Shown: positions 1-8,794 of the stretch, piece by piece
How positions within the stretch are numbered: position 1 is the stretch's first letter
Layout: each line of letters starts with the position of its first letter
NCBI RefSeq assembly: GCF_003034965.1
Contig: NZ_PZKE01000004.1
Location: 124,001 to 188,000, forward strand
Reading direction: 5' to 3'
Length of the DNA: 64,000 nt
Origin: Fuscovulum blasticum DSM 2131
GTDB lineage: Bacteria > Pseudomonadota > Alphaproteobacteria > Rhodobacterales > Rhodobacteraceae
Translations under genes and position numbers: made by a program
Notes under the pieces: generated by a model
The model's input: only the letters and a program-made list of their open reading frames with translations
Database searches by the model: none
Told to the model about the DNA's origin: nothing

Positions 1-205
1 CCCCGATTTCAAGTATGGCGACAGCATCCTTGCCGCCAACGCCGCCGGTCTGGTCTGGGACGAAGCCGCGCTGACCGCCTACCTTGCCGACCCCAGCGCC
101 TGGCTCAAGGCCGCAACCGGCGATGACAGCGCCAAGTCGAAGATGACCTTCAAGCTGACCAAGGGCGGCGAAGACATGGCCGCCTATCTGGCCACGCTGA
201 AATAG
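1..205 (+). CDS. Cytochrome c2/c550-type protein, C-terminal part
   Basis: Only the last 67 codons are in the window; the reading frame starts at base 2 and ends at TAG 203-205. The tail has the features of the C-terminal half of class I cytochromes c2/c550: an FKYGDSI segment, a WDEAALTAYLADPSAWL helix, and KSKMTFKL, whose Met is expected to be the sixth haem iron ligand, followed by the closing helix GGEDMAAYLATLK. The haem-binding CxxCH lies upstream of the window and cannot be checked. These proteins shuttle electrons in the periplasm between bc1, the reaction centre and oxidases. Family assignment is good; which paralogue it is remains open. Confidence 0.75.
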   Translation, partial: PDFKYGDSILAANAAGLVWDEAALTAYLADPSAWLKAATGDDSAKSKMTFKLTKGGEDMAAYLATLK

Positions 206-282
206 GTCACACCGCCCCCTTGCCGGTGCCGCTCAACCCGGCGCTGCATTGCAAGACCGTTGACGATGGGGCACAACGCATC

Positions 283-311
283 CCCAATGCACCGGCAAAA
301 GGTGCATTGGG
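283..311. repeat. 11-bp perfect inverted repeat upstream of the RND operon
   Basis: CCCAATGCACC and GGTGCATTGGG flank a 7-base loop (GGCAAAA). There is no T-run after either arm, so it is a weak candidate for an intrinsic terminator of the cytochrome gene. A TTGACG hexamer at 260-265 and another at 314-319 could be -35 elements, which would place the repeat over a promoter. A binding site for a regulator of the RND efflux genes is the alternative reading. The rest of the 195-base gap shows nothing clear. Confidence 0.5.
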
Positions 312-400
312 AGTTGACGTTCCGGCAAAGCCGTTCCAACTCCGCACGAAAGGCCTGCCCTTCGGCCGGCATTCTGGAACTGCTTTGCTGGAGTAAACCG

Positions 401-1501
401 ATGTTCAAGCGCCTGATCATTGCGATCATCCTTCTTGGCCTGATCGTGGGCGGGATCGTCTGGTTCAAGTTCTTCCGCGACGGCATGATCGCCCAGTATA
501 TCACCGGGCAGGTGCCGCCGCCGGTTCCGGTCAGCGCCGAAACCGTCGAAGCCGTGACATGGGAGCCGGGCATTGATGCCGTCGGCACCTCGGTCTCGGC
601 GCAGGGCGTGGATCTGGCCATCGAATCCGGCGGTCTGGTGCGCGAGATCCTGTTTGCCGGCAACGACAGCATCACCAAGGGCCAGAAGCTGGTCCAGATC
701 GACGATGACAGCGAAAAGGCCTCGCTCGCCGCCGCACAGGCCGCGCTGACCGTCGCCATCGCCGAGGCCAAGCGTGCCAATACCCTGTCGGAACGCGGCG
801 TCGGCGCCGTGACCACCGTCGAAAGCGCCGAAGCACAGGTGGAAAGCGCCCGCGCGCAGGTGGCGCAGGTGCAGACCTCGCTGGACAGCAAGCAGTTGAC
901 CGCCCCCTTCGCCGGCGAAATCGGCATCCCCCAGATCGAGGTGGGTCAGTATGTGACGGTCGGCACCATCTACGCCACCTTGCAGGATCTCAGCCGGATG
1001 CGCGTCGATTTCGCGGTGCCCGAACAGCAGATCGCCAACCTCAAGCTGGGCGGCGCCGTCACCGTCACCTCGGAAGTGGGCGATTTCAGCGCCGGCGGCA
1101 CGATCATCGCCGTCGAACCGCGGGTCGATCCGAATTCGCGCCTCGTCTCGGTGCGGGCCGAGGTGGAAAACACCAAGGGCCGCCTGTTCCCCGGCCAGTT
1201 CCTGCGCGTGCGCATCGCCCTGCCGAAAGAGGAAGGCGTGATCGCGGTGCCGCAAACCGCCGTCAGCTCCACCCTCTATGGCGATTCCCTCTACGTCATC
1301 CGCCCCGGCGAGGCCGCCGATGAGCTGAAGGTCGAACAGGTGTTCGTCACCCTCGGCCGCCGCTCCGGTGGCCGGATCGAGGTGGTCAAGGGGCTGGCCG
1401 CCGGCGATCAGATCGTCACCTCCGGGCAGAACCGCCTGACACCGGGCTCCAAGGTCAAGATCGACAATTCGGTCGCGCTTGACGCCCCCGCAGGCGAATA
1501 A
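401..1501 (+). CDS. RND efflux periplasmic adaptor (membrane fusion protein)
   Basis: A 366-residue HlyD/AcrA-type adaptor that links an inner-membrane RND pump to an outer-membrane channel. Residues 4-24 form one N-terminal membrane anchor (LIIAIILLGLIVGGIVW) without a lipobox. A lipoyl/barrel-sandwich half-motif precedes a short Ala/Glu-rich alpha-hairpin (SLAAAQAALTVAIAEAKR), then the second half (APFAGEIG) and a beta-barrel with the typical PGQFLRVRI segment. The start at 401 is chosen over an in-frame ATG at 260 because GGAG at 390-393 precedes it and the membrane anchor then begins at once. Ten bases separate it from the pump gene, so the two form an operon. No outer-membrane factor gene is present nearby. 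Confidence 0.9.
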   Translation: MFKRLIIAIILLGLIVGGIVWFKFFRDGMIAQYITGQVPPPVPVSAETVEAVTWEPGIDAVGTSVSAQGVDLAIESGGLVREILFAGNDSITKGQKLVQIDDDSEKASLAAAQAALTVAIAEAKRANTLSERGVGAVTTVESAEAQVESARAQVAQVQTSLDSKQLTAPFAGEIGIPQIEVGQYVTVGTIYATLQDLSRMRVDFAVPEQQIANLKLGGAVTVTSEVGDFSAGGTIIAVEPRVDPNSRLVSVRAEVENTKGRLFPGQFLRVRIALPKEEGVIAVPQTAVSSTLYGDSLYVIRPGEAADELKVEQVFVTLGRRSGGRIEVVKGLAAGDQIVTSGQNRLTPGSKVKIDNSVALDAPAGE

Positions 1502-1511
1502 GGGCAAGCCG

Positions 1512-4500
1512 ATGAACTTTTCAGAAATCTTCATCCGCCGCCCGGTCCTGTCCACCGTCGTGGCCGCGCTGATCCTGTTCCTTGGCCTTGCCTCGGTGCT
1601 GAACCTGCCGGTGCGGCAATACCCCGAAGTCGATGAGACGGTGGTCACCATCACCACCGTCTATCCGGGTGCCGCGCCCGAACTGATCCAGGGCTTCATC
1701 ACCTCGCCCATCGCCTCGGCCGTCTCGACGACCGAGAACATCGACTATGTGACCAGCGCCTCGCGCCCCTCGGCCTCGGTCGTGACGGTGCAGATGAAGC
1801 TGGGCGCCAACCCCGACATCGCCCTGACCGAGGTGATGTCGAAGGTGCAGCAGGTGCGCGGCGAACTGCCGTCCGACGCGGAAGACCCGGTGATCGTTAA
1901 GGGCACCGGCCAGACCTTCGCGCTGATGTATCTGGCGGTGCAGAACCCCAACATGACGCCCGAACAACTGACCGAATACCTTGAGCGGGTGGTCCGGCCG
2001 CGGGTGACCAACATCGACGGCGTGGCCCAGATGGAAATCATGGGCGCCGCCGAATATGCCATGCGCATCTGGCTGGACCCGCTGCAGATGTCGGCGCGCG
2101 GCGTGACCGCCACCGATGTTCTGGGCGCGATCCGGGCCTCGAACTTCCTGTCGGCGCCGGGCAAGACCGAAAACGAATACTTCGCCTATTCGCTGACGCT
2201 CGATTCCACCGTTCAGTCGGCCGAGGCCTTCGGCGCCCTGCCGCTGGTGCAGGGGGCCAACGGCACCGTGCGGCTGCGCGACGTGGCCCGCATCGAACTG
2301 GCCTCCGGCTCGACCGATGCGATCGTCACCTTTTCCGGCGAACCGGGCACCTTCATCGGCATCATCCCCGCGCCGGGCGAAAACCAGCTTGACGTGGCCG
2401 CCAACGTGTTGGCCGAACTGCCGCGCCTGAACGACACGCTGCCGCAGGGCATGACCATCACCATGGTCTATGACTCCACCGAAACCATCGCCGCCTCGAT
2501 CTCCGAGGTGTTCAAGACCATCGCCGAGGCCGTGGTCATCGTGGTCGTGGTGATCCTGCTGTTCCTTGGCTCGTTCCGCTCGGTCGTGATGCCGGTGGTG
2601 ACGATCCCGCTGTCGCTGGTGGGCGTCTGCTCCATCATGCTGGCATTGGGCTATTCCATCAACCTGCTGACGCTGCTGGCCATGGTGCTGGCCATCGGTC
2701 TGGTGGTGGACGACGCCATCGTCGTGGTCGAGAACATCCACCGCCACATCGACGAAGGCCAGAAGCCCGCCCGTGCCGCGATCAACGGCATGAAGGAAAT
2801 TACCGGCCCCGTCATCGCCATGACCATCACGCTGGCCGCCGTGCTGGCGCCGCTGGCCTTTACCGGCGGCCTGACCGGATCGCTGTTCACCGAATTCGCG
2901 CTGACGCTGGCCGGGTCGGTCATCATCTCGGGCATCGTGGCGCTGACGATCACCCCCACCATGTCGGCCCGCCTGCTGACGCATGATGCGCCGGGGCGGT
3001 TCCAGTCCACGGTCGACCGGGTGCTGACCGGGGTGGCGAACTGGTATGAACGGCGGGTGTCCTCGTCGCTCGACTATCGGCCGGTCACGCTGCTGATGGT
3101 GCTGTCGCTGGTGGGCGCGACCGGGTTCATGTTCCTGAACACCTCGTCCGAACTTGCGCCCGAGGAAGATCAGGGGGCCCTGTTCGCCATCCTGAACGGC
3201 CCGCGCTACGCGACGCTGGAATATACCGATGCCTTCACCGCCGAAATCGGCAAGCGCACCGCCGACATCCCCGAGGTGCAGACCTCGTTCTCGGTGGCGG
3301 GCATGGGCGGGGCCTCGAACACCGGCTTCTACATCTGGGCGCTCAAGGACTGGGCCGAACGCAGCCGCAGCCAGTCGGAAATCCAGGGCCAGATCCAGGG
3401 CATCCTGAACGATACCCCCGGTCTGCAAAGCTATGTCTTCGCACCGCCCTCGCTGCCCGGTGCCGGCGGCGGCCTGCCGATCTCGATGATCATCCAGTCG
3501 ATCCACTCGCCCGACCGCGTGTTCGAGATCGCCGAAGAAATCCGCAACAAGGCCATGGCCAGCGGCATGTTCATCGTGGTGCAGAACAGCCTGGCCTTCG
3601 ACGCGCCGCAGGTCCGCATCACCATCGACCGTGACCGCGCGGCCGAATTGGGCGTCAGCGTGTCCGAGATCGGCAACACGCTGGGCATCCTGGTCGGCGG
3701 CGGCGCGGTGGCGCAGTTCGACCGCGATTCCAACAGCTATGACGTGATCACCCAGGTGCCGCGCGAATGGCGCGACAACCCCGAACGGCTGGGCGAATTC
3801 TTCGTCCGCTCCAGCTCGGGCGCGATGCTGCCGCTGTCTTCGGTGGTCAAGCTTGATCCGGGCATCACCGCCGCCTCGATCGAACAGTTCAACCAGTTGA
3901 ACTCGACCACGCTGTCGGCCATGCCGATGATCGGCCTGTCCACCAGCGTTGCCCTGGCCGAGCTGGAGCGGATCGCAGACGAAGTTCTGCCCGACGGGTT
4001 CTTCGTCGATTACTCGGGCCAGTCGCGGCTGGAAAAGACCGAAGGCAACACCATCCTGCTGGCCTTCGGGGCGGCTCTGGTGGTGATCTACCTTGTCCTT
4101 GCCGCGCAGTTCGAAAGTTTCCGCGATCCGTTCATCATCATGATGTCGGTGCCGCTGTCGATCTTCGGCGCCATGCTGCCGCTGTATCTGGGGGCCAGCA
4201 CGCTGAACATCTACACGCAGGTCGGCCTGATCACCCTGATCGGCCTGATCACCAAGCACGGCATCCTGATGGTGGAATTCGCCAACCAGCAACGAGAGGA
4301 GCACGGCCTGTCGCGCCGCGCCGCCATCGTGGCCGCTGCGAAAACCCGTCTGCGCCCGATCCTGATGACCACCGCCGCCATGGCCCTTGCCGTGGTGCCG
4401 CTGATCATCGCCGAAGGCGCCGGCGCCGCCGCCCGTCAGGCCATGGGTCTGGTCATCTTCACCGGGCTGGTGATCGGGACGGTGTTCACCCTGTTTGTGG

Positions 4501-4589
4501 TGCCGATGTTCTACACGCTGATCTCGCGCAGCGATGCGTCGTTCGAAGGCCACCGCAAGGACGTGGAAAAGACCTTCAGCCCGGTCTGA
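1512..4589 (+). CDS. RND (HAE1-type) efflux permease
   Basis: A 1025-residue inner-membrane proton antiporter of the AcrB/MexB type, of normal family length. It begins directly with TM1 (VLSTVVAALILFLGLASVLNLPVRQYP), followed by the first periplasmic loop, a TM block around residues 330-490 that includes the proton-relay segment GLVVDDAIVVVENI with its paired Asp residues, the second periplasmic loop, and the C-terminal TM block with GLITKHGILMVEFANQQ. The ATG at 1512 fits the family start. Substrates cannot be told from sequence; drugs, detergents or bile-like compounds are usual. It is co-transcribed with the adaptor and followed by a strong terminator. Confidence 0.92.
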   Translation: MNFSEIFIRRPVLSTVVAALILFLGLASVLNLPVRQYPEVDETVVTITTVYPGAAPELIQGFITSPIASAVSTTENIDYVTSASRPSASVVTVQMKLGANPDIALTEVMSKVQQVRGELPSDAEDPVIVKGTGQTFALMYLAVQNPNMTPEQLTEYLERVVRPRVTNIDGVAQMEIMGAAEYAMRIWLDPLQMSARGVTATDVLGAIRASNFLSAPGKTENEYFAYSLTLDSTVQSAEAFGALPLVQGANGTVRLRDVARIELASGSTDAIVTFSGEPGTFIGIIPAPGENQLDVAANVLAELPRLNDTLPQGMTITMVYDSTETIAASISEVFKTIAEAVVIVVVVILLFLGSFRSVVMPVVTIPLSLVGVCSIMLALGYSINLLTLLAMVLAIGLVVDDAIVVVENIHRHIDEGQKPARAAINGMKEITGPVIAMTITLAAVLAPLAFTGGLTGSLFTEFALTLAGSVIISGIVALTITPTMSARLLTHDAPGRFQSTVDRVLTGVANWYERRVSSSLDYRPVTLLMVLSLVGATGFMFLNTSSELAPEEDQGALFAILNGPRYATLEYTDAFTAEIGKRTADIPEVQTSFSVAGMGGASNTGFYIWALKDWAERSRSQSEIQGQIQGILNDTPGLQSYVFAPPSLPGAGGGLPISMIIQSIHSPDRVFEIAEEIRNKAMASGMFIVVQNSLAFDAPQVRITIDRDRAAELGVSVSEIGNTLGILVGGGAVAQFDRDSNSYDVITQVPREWRDNPERLGEFFVRSSSGAMLPLSSVVKLDPGITAASIEQFNQLNSTTLSAMPMIGLSTSVALAELERIADEVLPDGFFVDYSGQSRLEKTEGNTILLAFGAALVVIYLVLAAQFESFRDPFIIMMSVPLSIFGAMLPLYLGASTLNIYTQVGLITLIGLITKHGILMVEFANQQREEHGLSRRAAIVAAAKTRLRPILMTTAAMALAVVPLIIAEGAGAAARQAMGLVIFTGLVIGTVFTLFVVPMFYTLISRSDASFEGHRKDVEKTFSPV

Positions 4590-4626
4590 TCCGGCCCTTC
4601 AGGGCCGCAGGGCAGAAAGACAGGCG

Positions 4627-4658
4627 GGGCGGATGATCTTCATCCGCCCTTTCCTTTT
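4627..4658 (+). terminator. Intrinsic terminator of the RND operon
   Basis: A 10-bp perfect stem, GGGCGGATGA/TCATCCGCCC (4627-4636 and 4640-4649), with a 3-base loop, is followed by the T-rich tail TTTCCTTTT. It lies 38 bases after the pump stop codon. The tail is also the left copy of the direct repeat that borders the neighbouring transposon. Confidence 0.85.
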
Positions 4659-4659
4659 G
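4647..4659. repeat. Left 13-bp direct repeat flanking the transposon
   Basis: CCCTTTCCTTTTG here is repeated exactly at 6983-6995. The two copies border the AT-richer transposase/ParA-like segment. Joining them restores a continuous sequence from the RND terminator into the draT upstream region, as expected of a target-site duplication. Thirteen bases is longer than the roughly 8-bp duplications usual for IS1595-family elements, so a few of the bases may match by chance. Confidence 0.65.
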
Positions 4660-4724
4660 GAGCCAATAAACCTAGCTAGCCAAAAATTTCTTGACCAGTG
4701 GTGCGGAAGTGGCTAGCTAAATTC

Positions 4725-5654
4725 ATGATCAACAAACCTGAAATCGTCAACCTGTATCAATTTTCCAAACGGTTCCCCGATGAGGAAGCCGCAAGGAAGT
4801 ATTTTGAGAACAATCGCTGGGCTGGCGATGTCTCCTGCCCACATTGCGGCAGCTTTTCGGTTGCCGGGGTCAAGAACCACAAGCCGATGCCCTACCGCTG
4901 CCGGGACTGCCGCCAGCATTTCAGCGTCCGCACTGGCACGGTTCTGGCAGAATCACGCCTTCCGCTGCACAAATGGCTCATGGCGATTTACATGATGACC
5001 GCGGCGCACAACGACATCCCTGCCACGCAGATGGCTCGCGAACTCGGCATTACGCAGAAGTCGGCATGGTTCCTTGCTCAGCGTATCCGCGAAACGTGGT
5101 TGGCCGGCCAAGGCAGTGGCATGGGCGATCATGTGCAGGTTGATGAAACCTATGTAGGTGGTCGTGAGAAGAACAAGCACGCGGACACGAAGTTGCGCGC
5201 CGGTTGCGGATCGGTTGGCAAGACCGTCGTTGCCGGCATCCGCTCCGAAACTGACGTGGTTCGCACTGTGGGGGGGCATGACACCAATGCCGCTACGCTG
5301 GGGCCGTTAGTTCGGGCTAAGGATAACACCAGCGCGATGGTCGTTGCGGACACTCACCGCGGCTATGTCGGACTTCCAGCAGCAGGCCTCAACCATATCC
5401 GCATCAATCGCTCACATTGCGAGTATGTCCGCGACATAGCCCACACCAACGGCACTGAAAGCTTCTGGTCGTTGCTGAAGCGCGGCTATGTTGGCATCTA
5501 TCACTGCGTGAGTGTGAGGCATCTGCATTGCTACGCCAACGAATATTTATTCCGCCACAACACTGCGAAAGCAGGCGCAATGGCATTCATCGAAAGGACG
5601 CTGTGCCGGTCGGTAGGTAAGCGGCTAACCTACAATGGTGTGATCCATGTCTGA
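4725..5654 (+). CDS. IS1595-family (ISXO2-like) transposase
   Basis: A 309-residue DDE transposase. The N-terminal zinc ribbon has Cys38/Cys41 (CPHC) and Cys59/Cys62 (CRDC). A helix-turn-helix-like stretch (ATQMARELGITQKSAWF) follows. Catalytic candidates are Asp140 (VQVDETYVGG), Asp209 (VVADTHRGY) and Glu245 with Lys252 (NGTESFWSLLKRG), the usual ISXO2-like pattern, with the family tail GIYHCVSVRHLHCYANEY. It would cut and join the ends of the surrounding element. An in-frame GTG at 4698 is an alternative start, but ATG 4725 matches the family N-terminus better. The stop overlaps the ParA-like start by 8 bases, which suggests translational coupling. Confidence 0.9.
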   Translation: MINKPEIVNLYQFSKRFPDEEAARKYFENNRWAGDVSCPHCGSFSVAGVKNHKPMPYRCRDCRQHFSVRTGTVLAESRLPLHKWLMAIYMMTAAHNDIPATQMARELGITQKSAWFLAQRIRETWLAGQGSGMGDHVQVDETYVGGREKNKHADTKLRAGCGSVGKTVVAGIRSETDVVRTVGGHDTNAATLGPLVRAKDNTSAMVVADTHRGYVGLPAAGLNHIRINRSHCEYVRDIAHTNGTESFWSLLKRGYVGIYHCVSVRHLHCYANEYLFRHNTAKAGAMAFIERTLCRSVGKRLTYNGVIHV

Positions 5655-6957
5655 CGACAAGAGGGTGATCAAGCCGATCGACGCGGAGTTTGATGCAGTC
5701 GCCAAGGCGATGGTGAAAAATCTGACTGATGTTCCTCCGGCCCATTCGAAAGATACTGTGGCACTGGAAAGGCTAGAAACTCAATCTAGCGGTCGGATTA
5801 CCTCCCGTGGCACGGCAGCGGCCAATACTCATATTCGTAGCTCAACATCCTCCGGGAGAATTTCAGTGGCCAAGGTAATCTCGCTCTTCAATCACAAAGG
5901 TGGCGTCAGCAAGACCACTACAGCCTTCCACCTTGGCTGGAAACTGGCCCGACTGGGAAAGAGAGTTCTGATTGTGGATGCCGATCCGCAATGCAACCTA
6001 ACTGGCTTAACTTTGGGCATAGAGGATTACGATTCGCTGTTCGCTTTTTACGAAAGCAAGCAGAACACAGACATTTTCAGCAGTCTTGCCCCGGTGTTCG
6101 CCTTGGGTGGTGATACGGTATCTTCTCAGGGGGAGAAAACGCCGATTGCCAAAACCAACAATCCGAACCTGTTTATTCTTGCTGGAAACATACGGTTTTC
6201 TGAGATAGACACTCAAATCGCGACAGCTTTAACTAGCAGCGCGACAATTCCTATTCTCCGCCGCTTTGTAAGTGCCTTTAGCGAATTGATACGTAGGGTT
6301 GCAAAAGATAACGACATTGATATAGTTTTGGTCGACATGAGTCCAAGCGTTTCGGCCACAAATCACTGTATCCTGATGAGTTCAGACTACTTTATAATCC
6401 CAATTTCGCCAGACTTCTTCTGCTATCAGGCCATAGATTCGCTTAGCAACGTTTTTCCGCGCTGGGTTGAGGAAATCGCGAGCTTCAAAGATGGTGGCGC
6501 GGATTCTCTTCCTGCAAATAATCCAAAGATGCTTGGTTATATTTCTCAGAACTACCGAATTTACACCGTAGAAGATAAAGTGGAAACGCCAGATCAAAAG
6601 CAAATGTCGAAAGCTTATCTTGATTGGCTGTTAAAGATAAAAGACCTCGTATCAGGAAAGCTTGTCCCGGTGCTAGAAAGTAGAGGTATGATTGTTGGGG
6701 AGGAGAAGTTCCGGGATGCAGTTGGTTACGATGAACCTTATCACCTAGCGGGCGTTCAAAACTTCAGCGGCTTAATACCAGTATCTCAAAAGCTTTCGAA
6801 GCCTATCTTTGAGCTGACGTCGTCTGACGGCCAATGGACAGGCGCGCGCTGGGTCCGAAAGGATGCCAAGGGTAAGGAGCATGGGATCAAAGTGAACATA
6901 GAAGAGGCCAACATGGTCTACACTCGCCTCGCAGAAGCTATCATCGCTATGGCATAA
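5647..6957 (+). CDS. ParA/MinD-like AAA_31 ATPase, transposon passenger
   Basis: A 436-residue P-loop ATPase. A poorly ordered Ser/Thr-rich N-terminal extension (about residues 1-74) precedes a deviant Walker A motif KGGVSKT (84-90) with the signature lysine 84, the DADPQCN motif (111-117) and a Walker B strand ending at Asp228 (IVLVDMSPS). Such ATPases position DNA or protein cargo with a partner, but no ParB-like gene or centromere-like repeat is visible beside it. There is no clear Shine-Dalgarno sequence, and the start overlaps the transposase stop, so it is probably made by re-initiation. Base use is much AT-richer than in the neighbouring chromosome genes. A role in transposition, maintenance or defence is speculation. 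Confidence 0.8.
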   Translation: MSDDKRVIKPIDAEFDAVAKAMVKNLTDVPPAHSKDTVALERLETQSSGRITSRGTAAANTHIRSSTSSGRISVAKVISLFNHKGGVSKTTTAFHLGWKLARLGKRVLIVDADPQCNLTGLTLGIEDYDSLFAFYESKQNTDIFSSLAPVFALGGDTVSSQGEKTPIAKTNNPNLFILAGNIRFSEIDTQIATALTSSATIPILRRFVSAFSELIRRVAKDNDIDIVLVDMSPSVSATNHCILMSSDYFIIPISPDFFCYQAIDSLSNVFPRWVEEIASFKDGGADSLPANNPKMLGYISQNYRIYTVEDKVETPDQKQMSKAYLDWLLKIKDLVSGKLVPVLESRGMIVGEEKFRDAVGYDEPYHLAGVQNFSGLIPVSQKLSKPIFELTSSDGQWTGARWVRKDAKGKEHGIKVNIEEANMVYTRLAEAIIAMA

Positions 6958-6982
6958 GCCGTGGCGTGGCTTGGCTAGAGGT

Positions 6983-6995
6983 CCCTTTCCTTTTG
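6983..6995. repeat. Right 13-bp direct repeat flanking the transposon
   Basis: An exact second copy of CCCTTTCCTTTTG (left copy at 4647-4659). It lies 25 bases after the ParA-like stop codon and marks the return to GC-rich chromosome sequence leading to draT. Confidence 0.65.
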
Positions 6996-7095
6996 CCGTA
7001 GCGCGCCGCAACGCCCCGCGACGGCACGCCACGATGCCGGCCCGCGCCCGCCGTGGTCTAATCCGCCGCACCAACCCTGCGGCCAAAGGCCCGAC

Positions 7096-7929
7096 ATGCC
7101 CGCCACGATGCCAGATCCCCCGGCCCGCGCCTGGCGCGGCATCGGCCATTCGACCAATCTGGTCGGTCGGTGCTCGGCCTGGCTGGCCAGTTGCGGTTTC
7201 AACGATGCGCCGGTGCCGCTGCACATCTGGGGTGTGCGGGAAATGAACCCCAGCCTGTTCACCATGCTTGATCAGGCCGAAACCCTGCCCGAAGCGGGCG
7301 GGGCGTTCCTTTCCTATCTGACCGCCATGTTCGGCCTTGATCCCGAACAGCGCGCCCCCGCCCCCGCCGGGTGCCGCCGCTTCCGGTCCTCTGTCCTGCG
7401 GCTGATCCAGGGCTGGGGGTTTGACAGCAACGGGGCAGAAGGCGCCGTGTTGAAAGGCTGGGTCGAAAGCCGCTTCGGCATCTGCCCCTCGTTCCACCGC
7501 CAGATTATCGACCACATCGCCAGCCCCGCCTGGGCCACCTATGTGGAAGAAAAGATGTCCAGCCGCTTTCACAACAACACCATCTGGGTGCAGCTCGACC
7601 TGCTGTTCGAATTCTGCCAATGGGCCATCGCCCGCTTCGCCTTTCCGGGCGAAACCCACCTTACGCTGTATCGGGGCATCAATGCGCTTGACGAACACCG
7701 CATCCTTGAACGGCAGGGCCGCACCGCCGTGCTGCGGCTGAACAATCTGGTCTCCTTCACCTCTGACCGCGAGGTGGCCGATTGTTTCGGGGACCAGATC
7801 CTTGCCGCCCGCGTGCCGCTGCCCAAGGTGCTGTTCTTCAACGGCCTCCTGCCCTCGCGTCTTTTGCAGGGCGAGGGCGAGTTTCTGGTGATCGGCGGCG
7901 AATTCCGGGTGGCCCTCGATCATGTCTGA
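7096..7929 (+). CDS. draT: NAD+--dinitrogen-reductase ADP-ribosyltransferase DraT
   Basis: A 277-residue enzyme that transfers ADP-ribose from NAD+ to an arginine of nitrogenase Fe protein (NifH), switching nitrogen fixation off in response to ammonium or darkness. Family hallmarks are GIGHSTNLVG (15-24), IWGVREMNPSLF (44-55), and an R-S-E-like set typical of arginine ADP-ribosyltransferases: Arg193 (LYRGIN), SFTS (220-223) and EGE (260-262). The ATG at 7096 follows AAAGG with a 6-base spacer. It overlaps draG by 8 bases. In related diazotrophs the activity is governed by PII proteins; no nif genes are in the window. Confidence 0.93.
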   Translation: MPATMPDPPARAWRGIGHSTNLVGRCSAWLASCGFNDAPVPLHIWGVREMNPSLFTMLDQAETLPEAGGAFLSYLTAMFGLDPEQRAPAPAGCRRFRSSVLRLIQGWGFDSNGAEGAVLKGWVESRFGICPSFHRQIIDHIASPAWATYVEEKMSSRFHNNTIWVQLDLLFEFCQWAIARFAFPGETHLTLYRGINALDEHRILERQGRTAVLRLNNLVSFTSDREVADCFGDQILAARVPLPKVLFFNGLLPSRLLQGEGEFLVIGGEFRVALDHV

Positions 7930-8794
7930 TCCCGCCGACCGCGCCCTTGCCGCCTATCTTGGCTTCGCCATCGGTGATGCCCTGGGTGCCACCGTCGAAT
8001 TCATGACACGGGGCGAAATCTCCGCCAAACATGGCGTTCACCGCGACATCACCGGCGGCGGCTGGCTGAATCTGCCGCCGGGCGTTGTGACCGATGACAC
8101 CCAGATGTCGCTGGCGCTTGGCCGGTCCCTCCTGCGCTGCGGCGGGCTGGATGCCGCCGATCTCTGCACCGAATTTGCCGCCTGGCTGCAAACCGGCCCC
8201 GCCGATGTGGGCAACACCTGCCGCCGTGGCATCCGCCGCTTTCTGCGCGACGGCAGCACCGAAGGCCCGCCGTCCGAGGGCGATGCCGGCAATGGCGCCG
8301 CGATGCGCGTGCTGCCGGTGGCGCTGGCCACGCTGGGTGCCCCCGACCGTGCCCGCGACTGGACGCTGGCGCAGGCCCGCACCACCCACCACCACCCGCT
8401 GTCCGATGACGCCTGCCTGGCGCTGGTCGCCATGGTGCAGGCGCTGGTGCAGGGGCAGGGCCGCCCCGCCGCGCAGGCGCTGGCCGAGGCGCTGGCCGCC
8501 CGCCACCGCGCCTTTCGCCTTGTGCCCTATCCGGGCCGGGCCTCGGGCTATATCGTCGATACGATGCAGACCGTGCTGCACCATTACCTGACGGCCGGCA
8601 GCTTTGCGGAAACCCTGATCCAGACCGTCAACCAGGGCGGCGATGCCGATACCACCGGCGCGCTGGCCGGGATGCTGGCCGGCGCCACCTGGGGTCTGCA
8701 GGCCATTCCCGACGCCTGGCTTGCCGCGCTTGACCCCGCGGTCGGCGCCGAAATCCGCGCCCAGGTGCCGCGCCTGCTGGCGCTGGCCGGCTAA
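7922..8794 (+). CDS. draG: ADP-ribosyl-[dinitrogen reductase] hydrolase DraG
   Basis: A 290-residue ADP-ribosylglycohydrolase that removes the ADP-ribose placed by DraT and so reactivates nitrogenase. Residues expected to bind the two metal ions are visible in VTDDT (56-60) and GGDADTT (239-245), and GFAIGDALGATVEF (14-27) is the typical N-terminal signature. It has the usual DraG length of about 290 residues. The start overlaps draT by 8 bases (one operon), and its stop overlaps the end of a convergent gene by 4 bases. Membrane sequestration of DraG by PII and AmtB is the known control in relatives. Confidence 0.93.
   Translation: MSDPADRALAAYLGFAIGDALGATVEFMTRGEISAKHGVHRDITGGGWLNLPPGVVTDDTQMSLALGRSLLRCGGLDAADLCTEFAAWLQTGPADVGNTCRRGIRRFLRDGSTEGPPSEGDAGNGAAMRVLPVALATLGAPDRARDWTLAQARTTHHHPLSDDACLALVAMVQALVQGQGRPAAQALAEALAARHRAFRLVPYPGRASGYIVDTMQTVLHHYLTAGSFAETLIQTVNQGGDADTTGALAGMLAGATWGLQAIPDAWLAALDPAVGAEIRAQVPRLLALAG

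Larger units (their letters stand above)
4660..6982 (+). mobile_element. IS1595-type transposon with a ParA-like passenger gene
   Basis: The segment holds an IS1595-family transposase and an overlapping ParA-like ATPase gene, is lower in GC than both flanks, and is bordered by 13-bp direct repeats. Inside the ends, ACCTAGCTAGCCAA (4670-4683) and, on the other strand, ACCTCTAGCCAA (from 6982 inward) form an imperfect inverted pair differing by a 2-base gap. The left copy starts about 10 bases inside the repeat, so the exact ends are uncertain by about 15 bases. Passenger genes are known in the IS1595 family. Both reading frames are intact, so the element may be active or recently acquired. Confidence 0.7.

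Noticed and set aside
1521-4553. Very long open frames antisense to the RND pump and to several other GC-rich genes
   Set aside because: They mirror the codon bias of the real gene on the other strand, have low-complexity His/Asp/Arg-rich translations and no ribosome sites or domains.
5647-6957. Plasmid-type partition locus (parA with parB/parS)
   Set aside because: No ParB-like gene and no centromere-like repeat array is seen; the gene is inside a transposon bordered by direct repeats.
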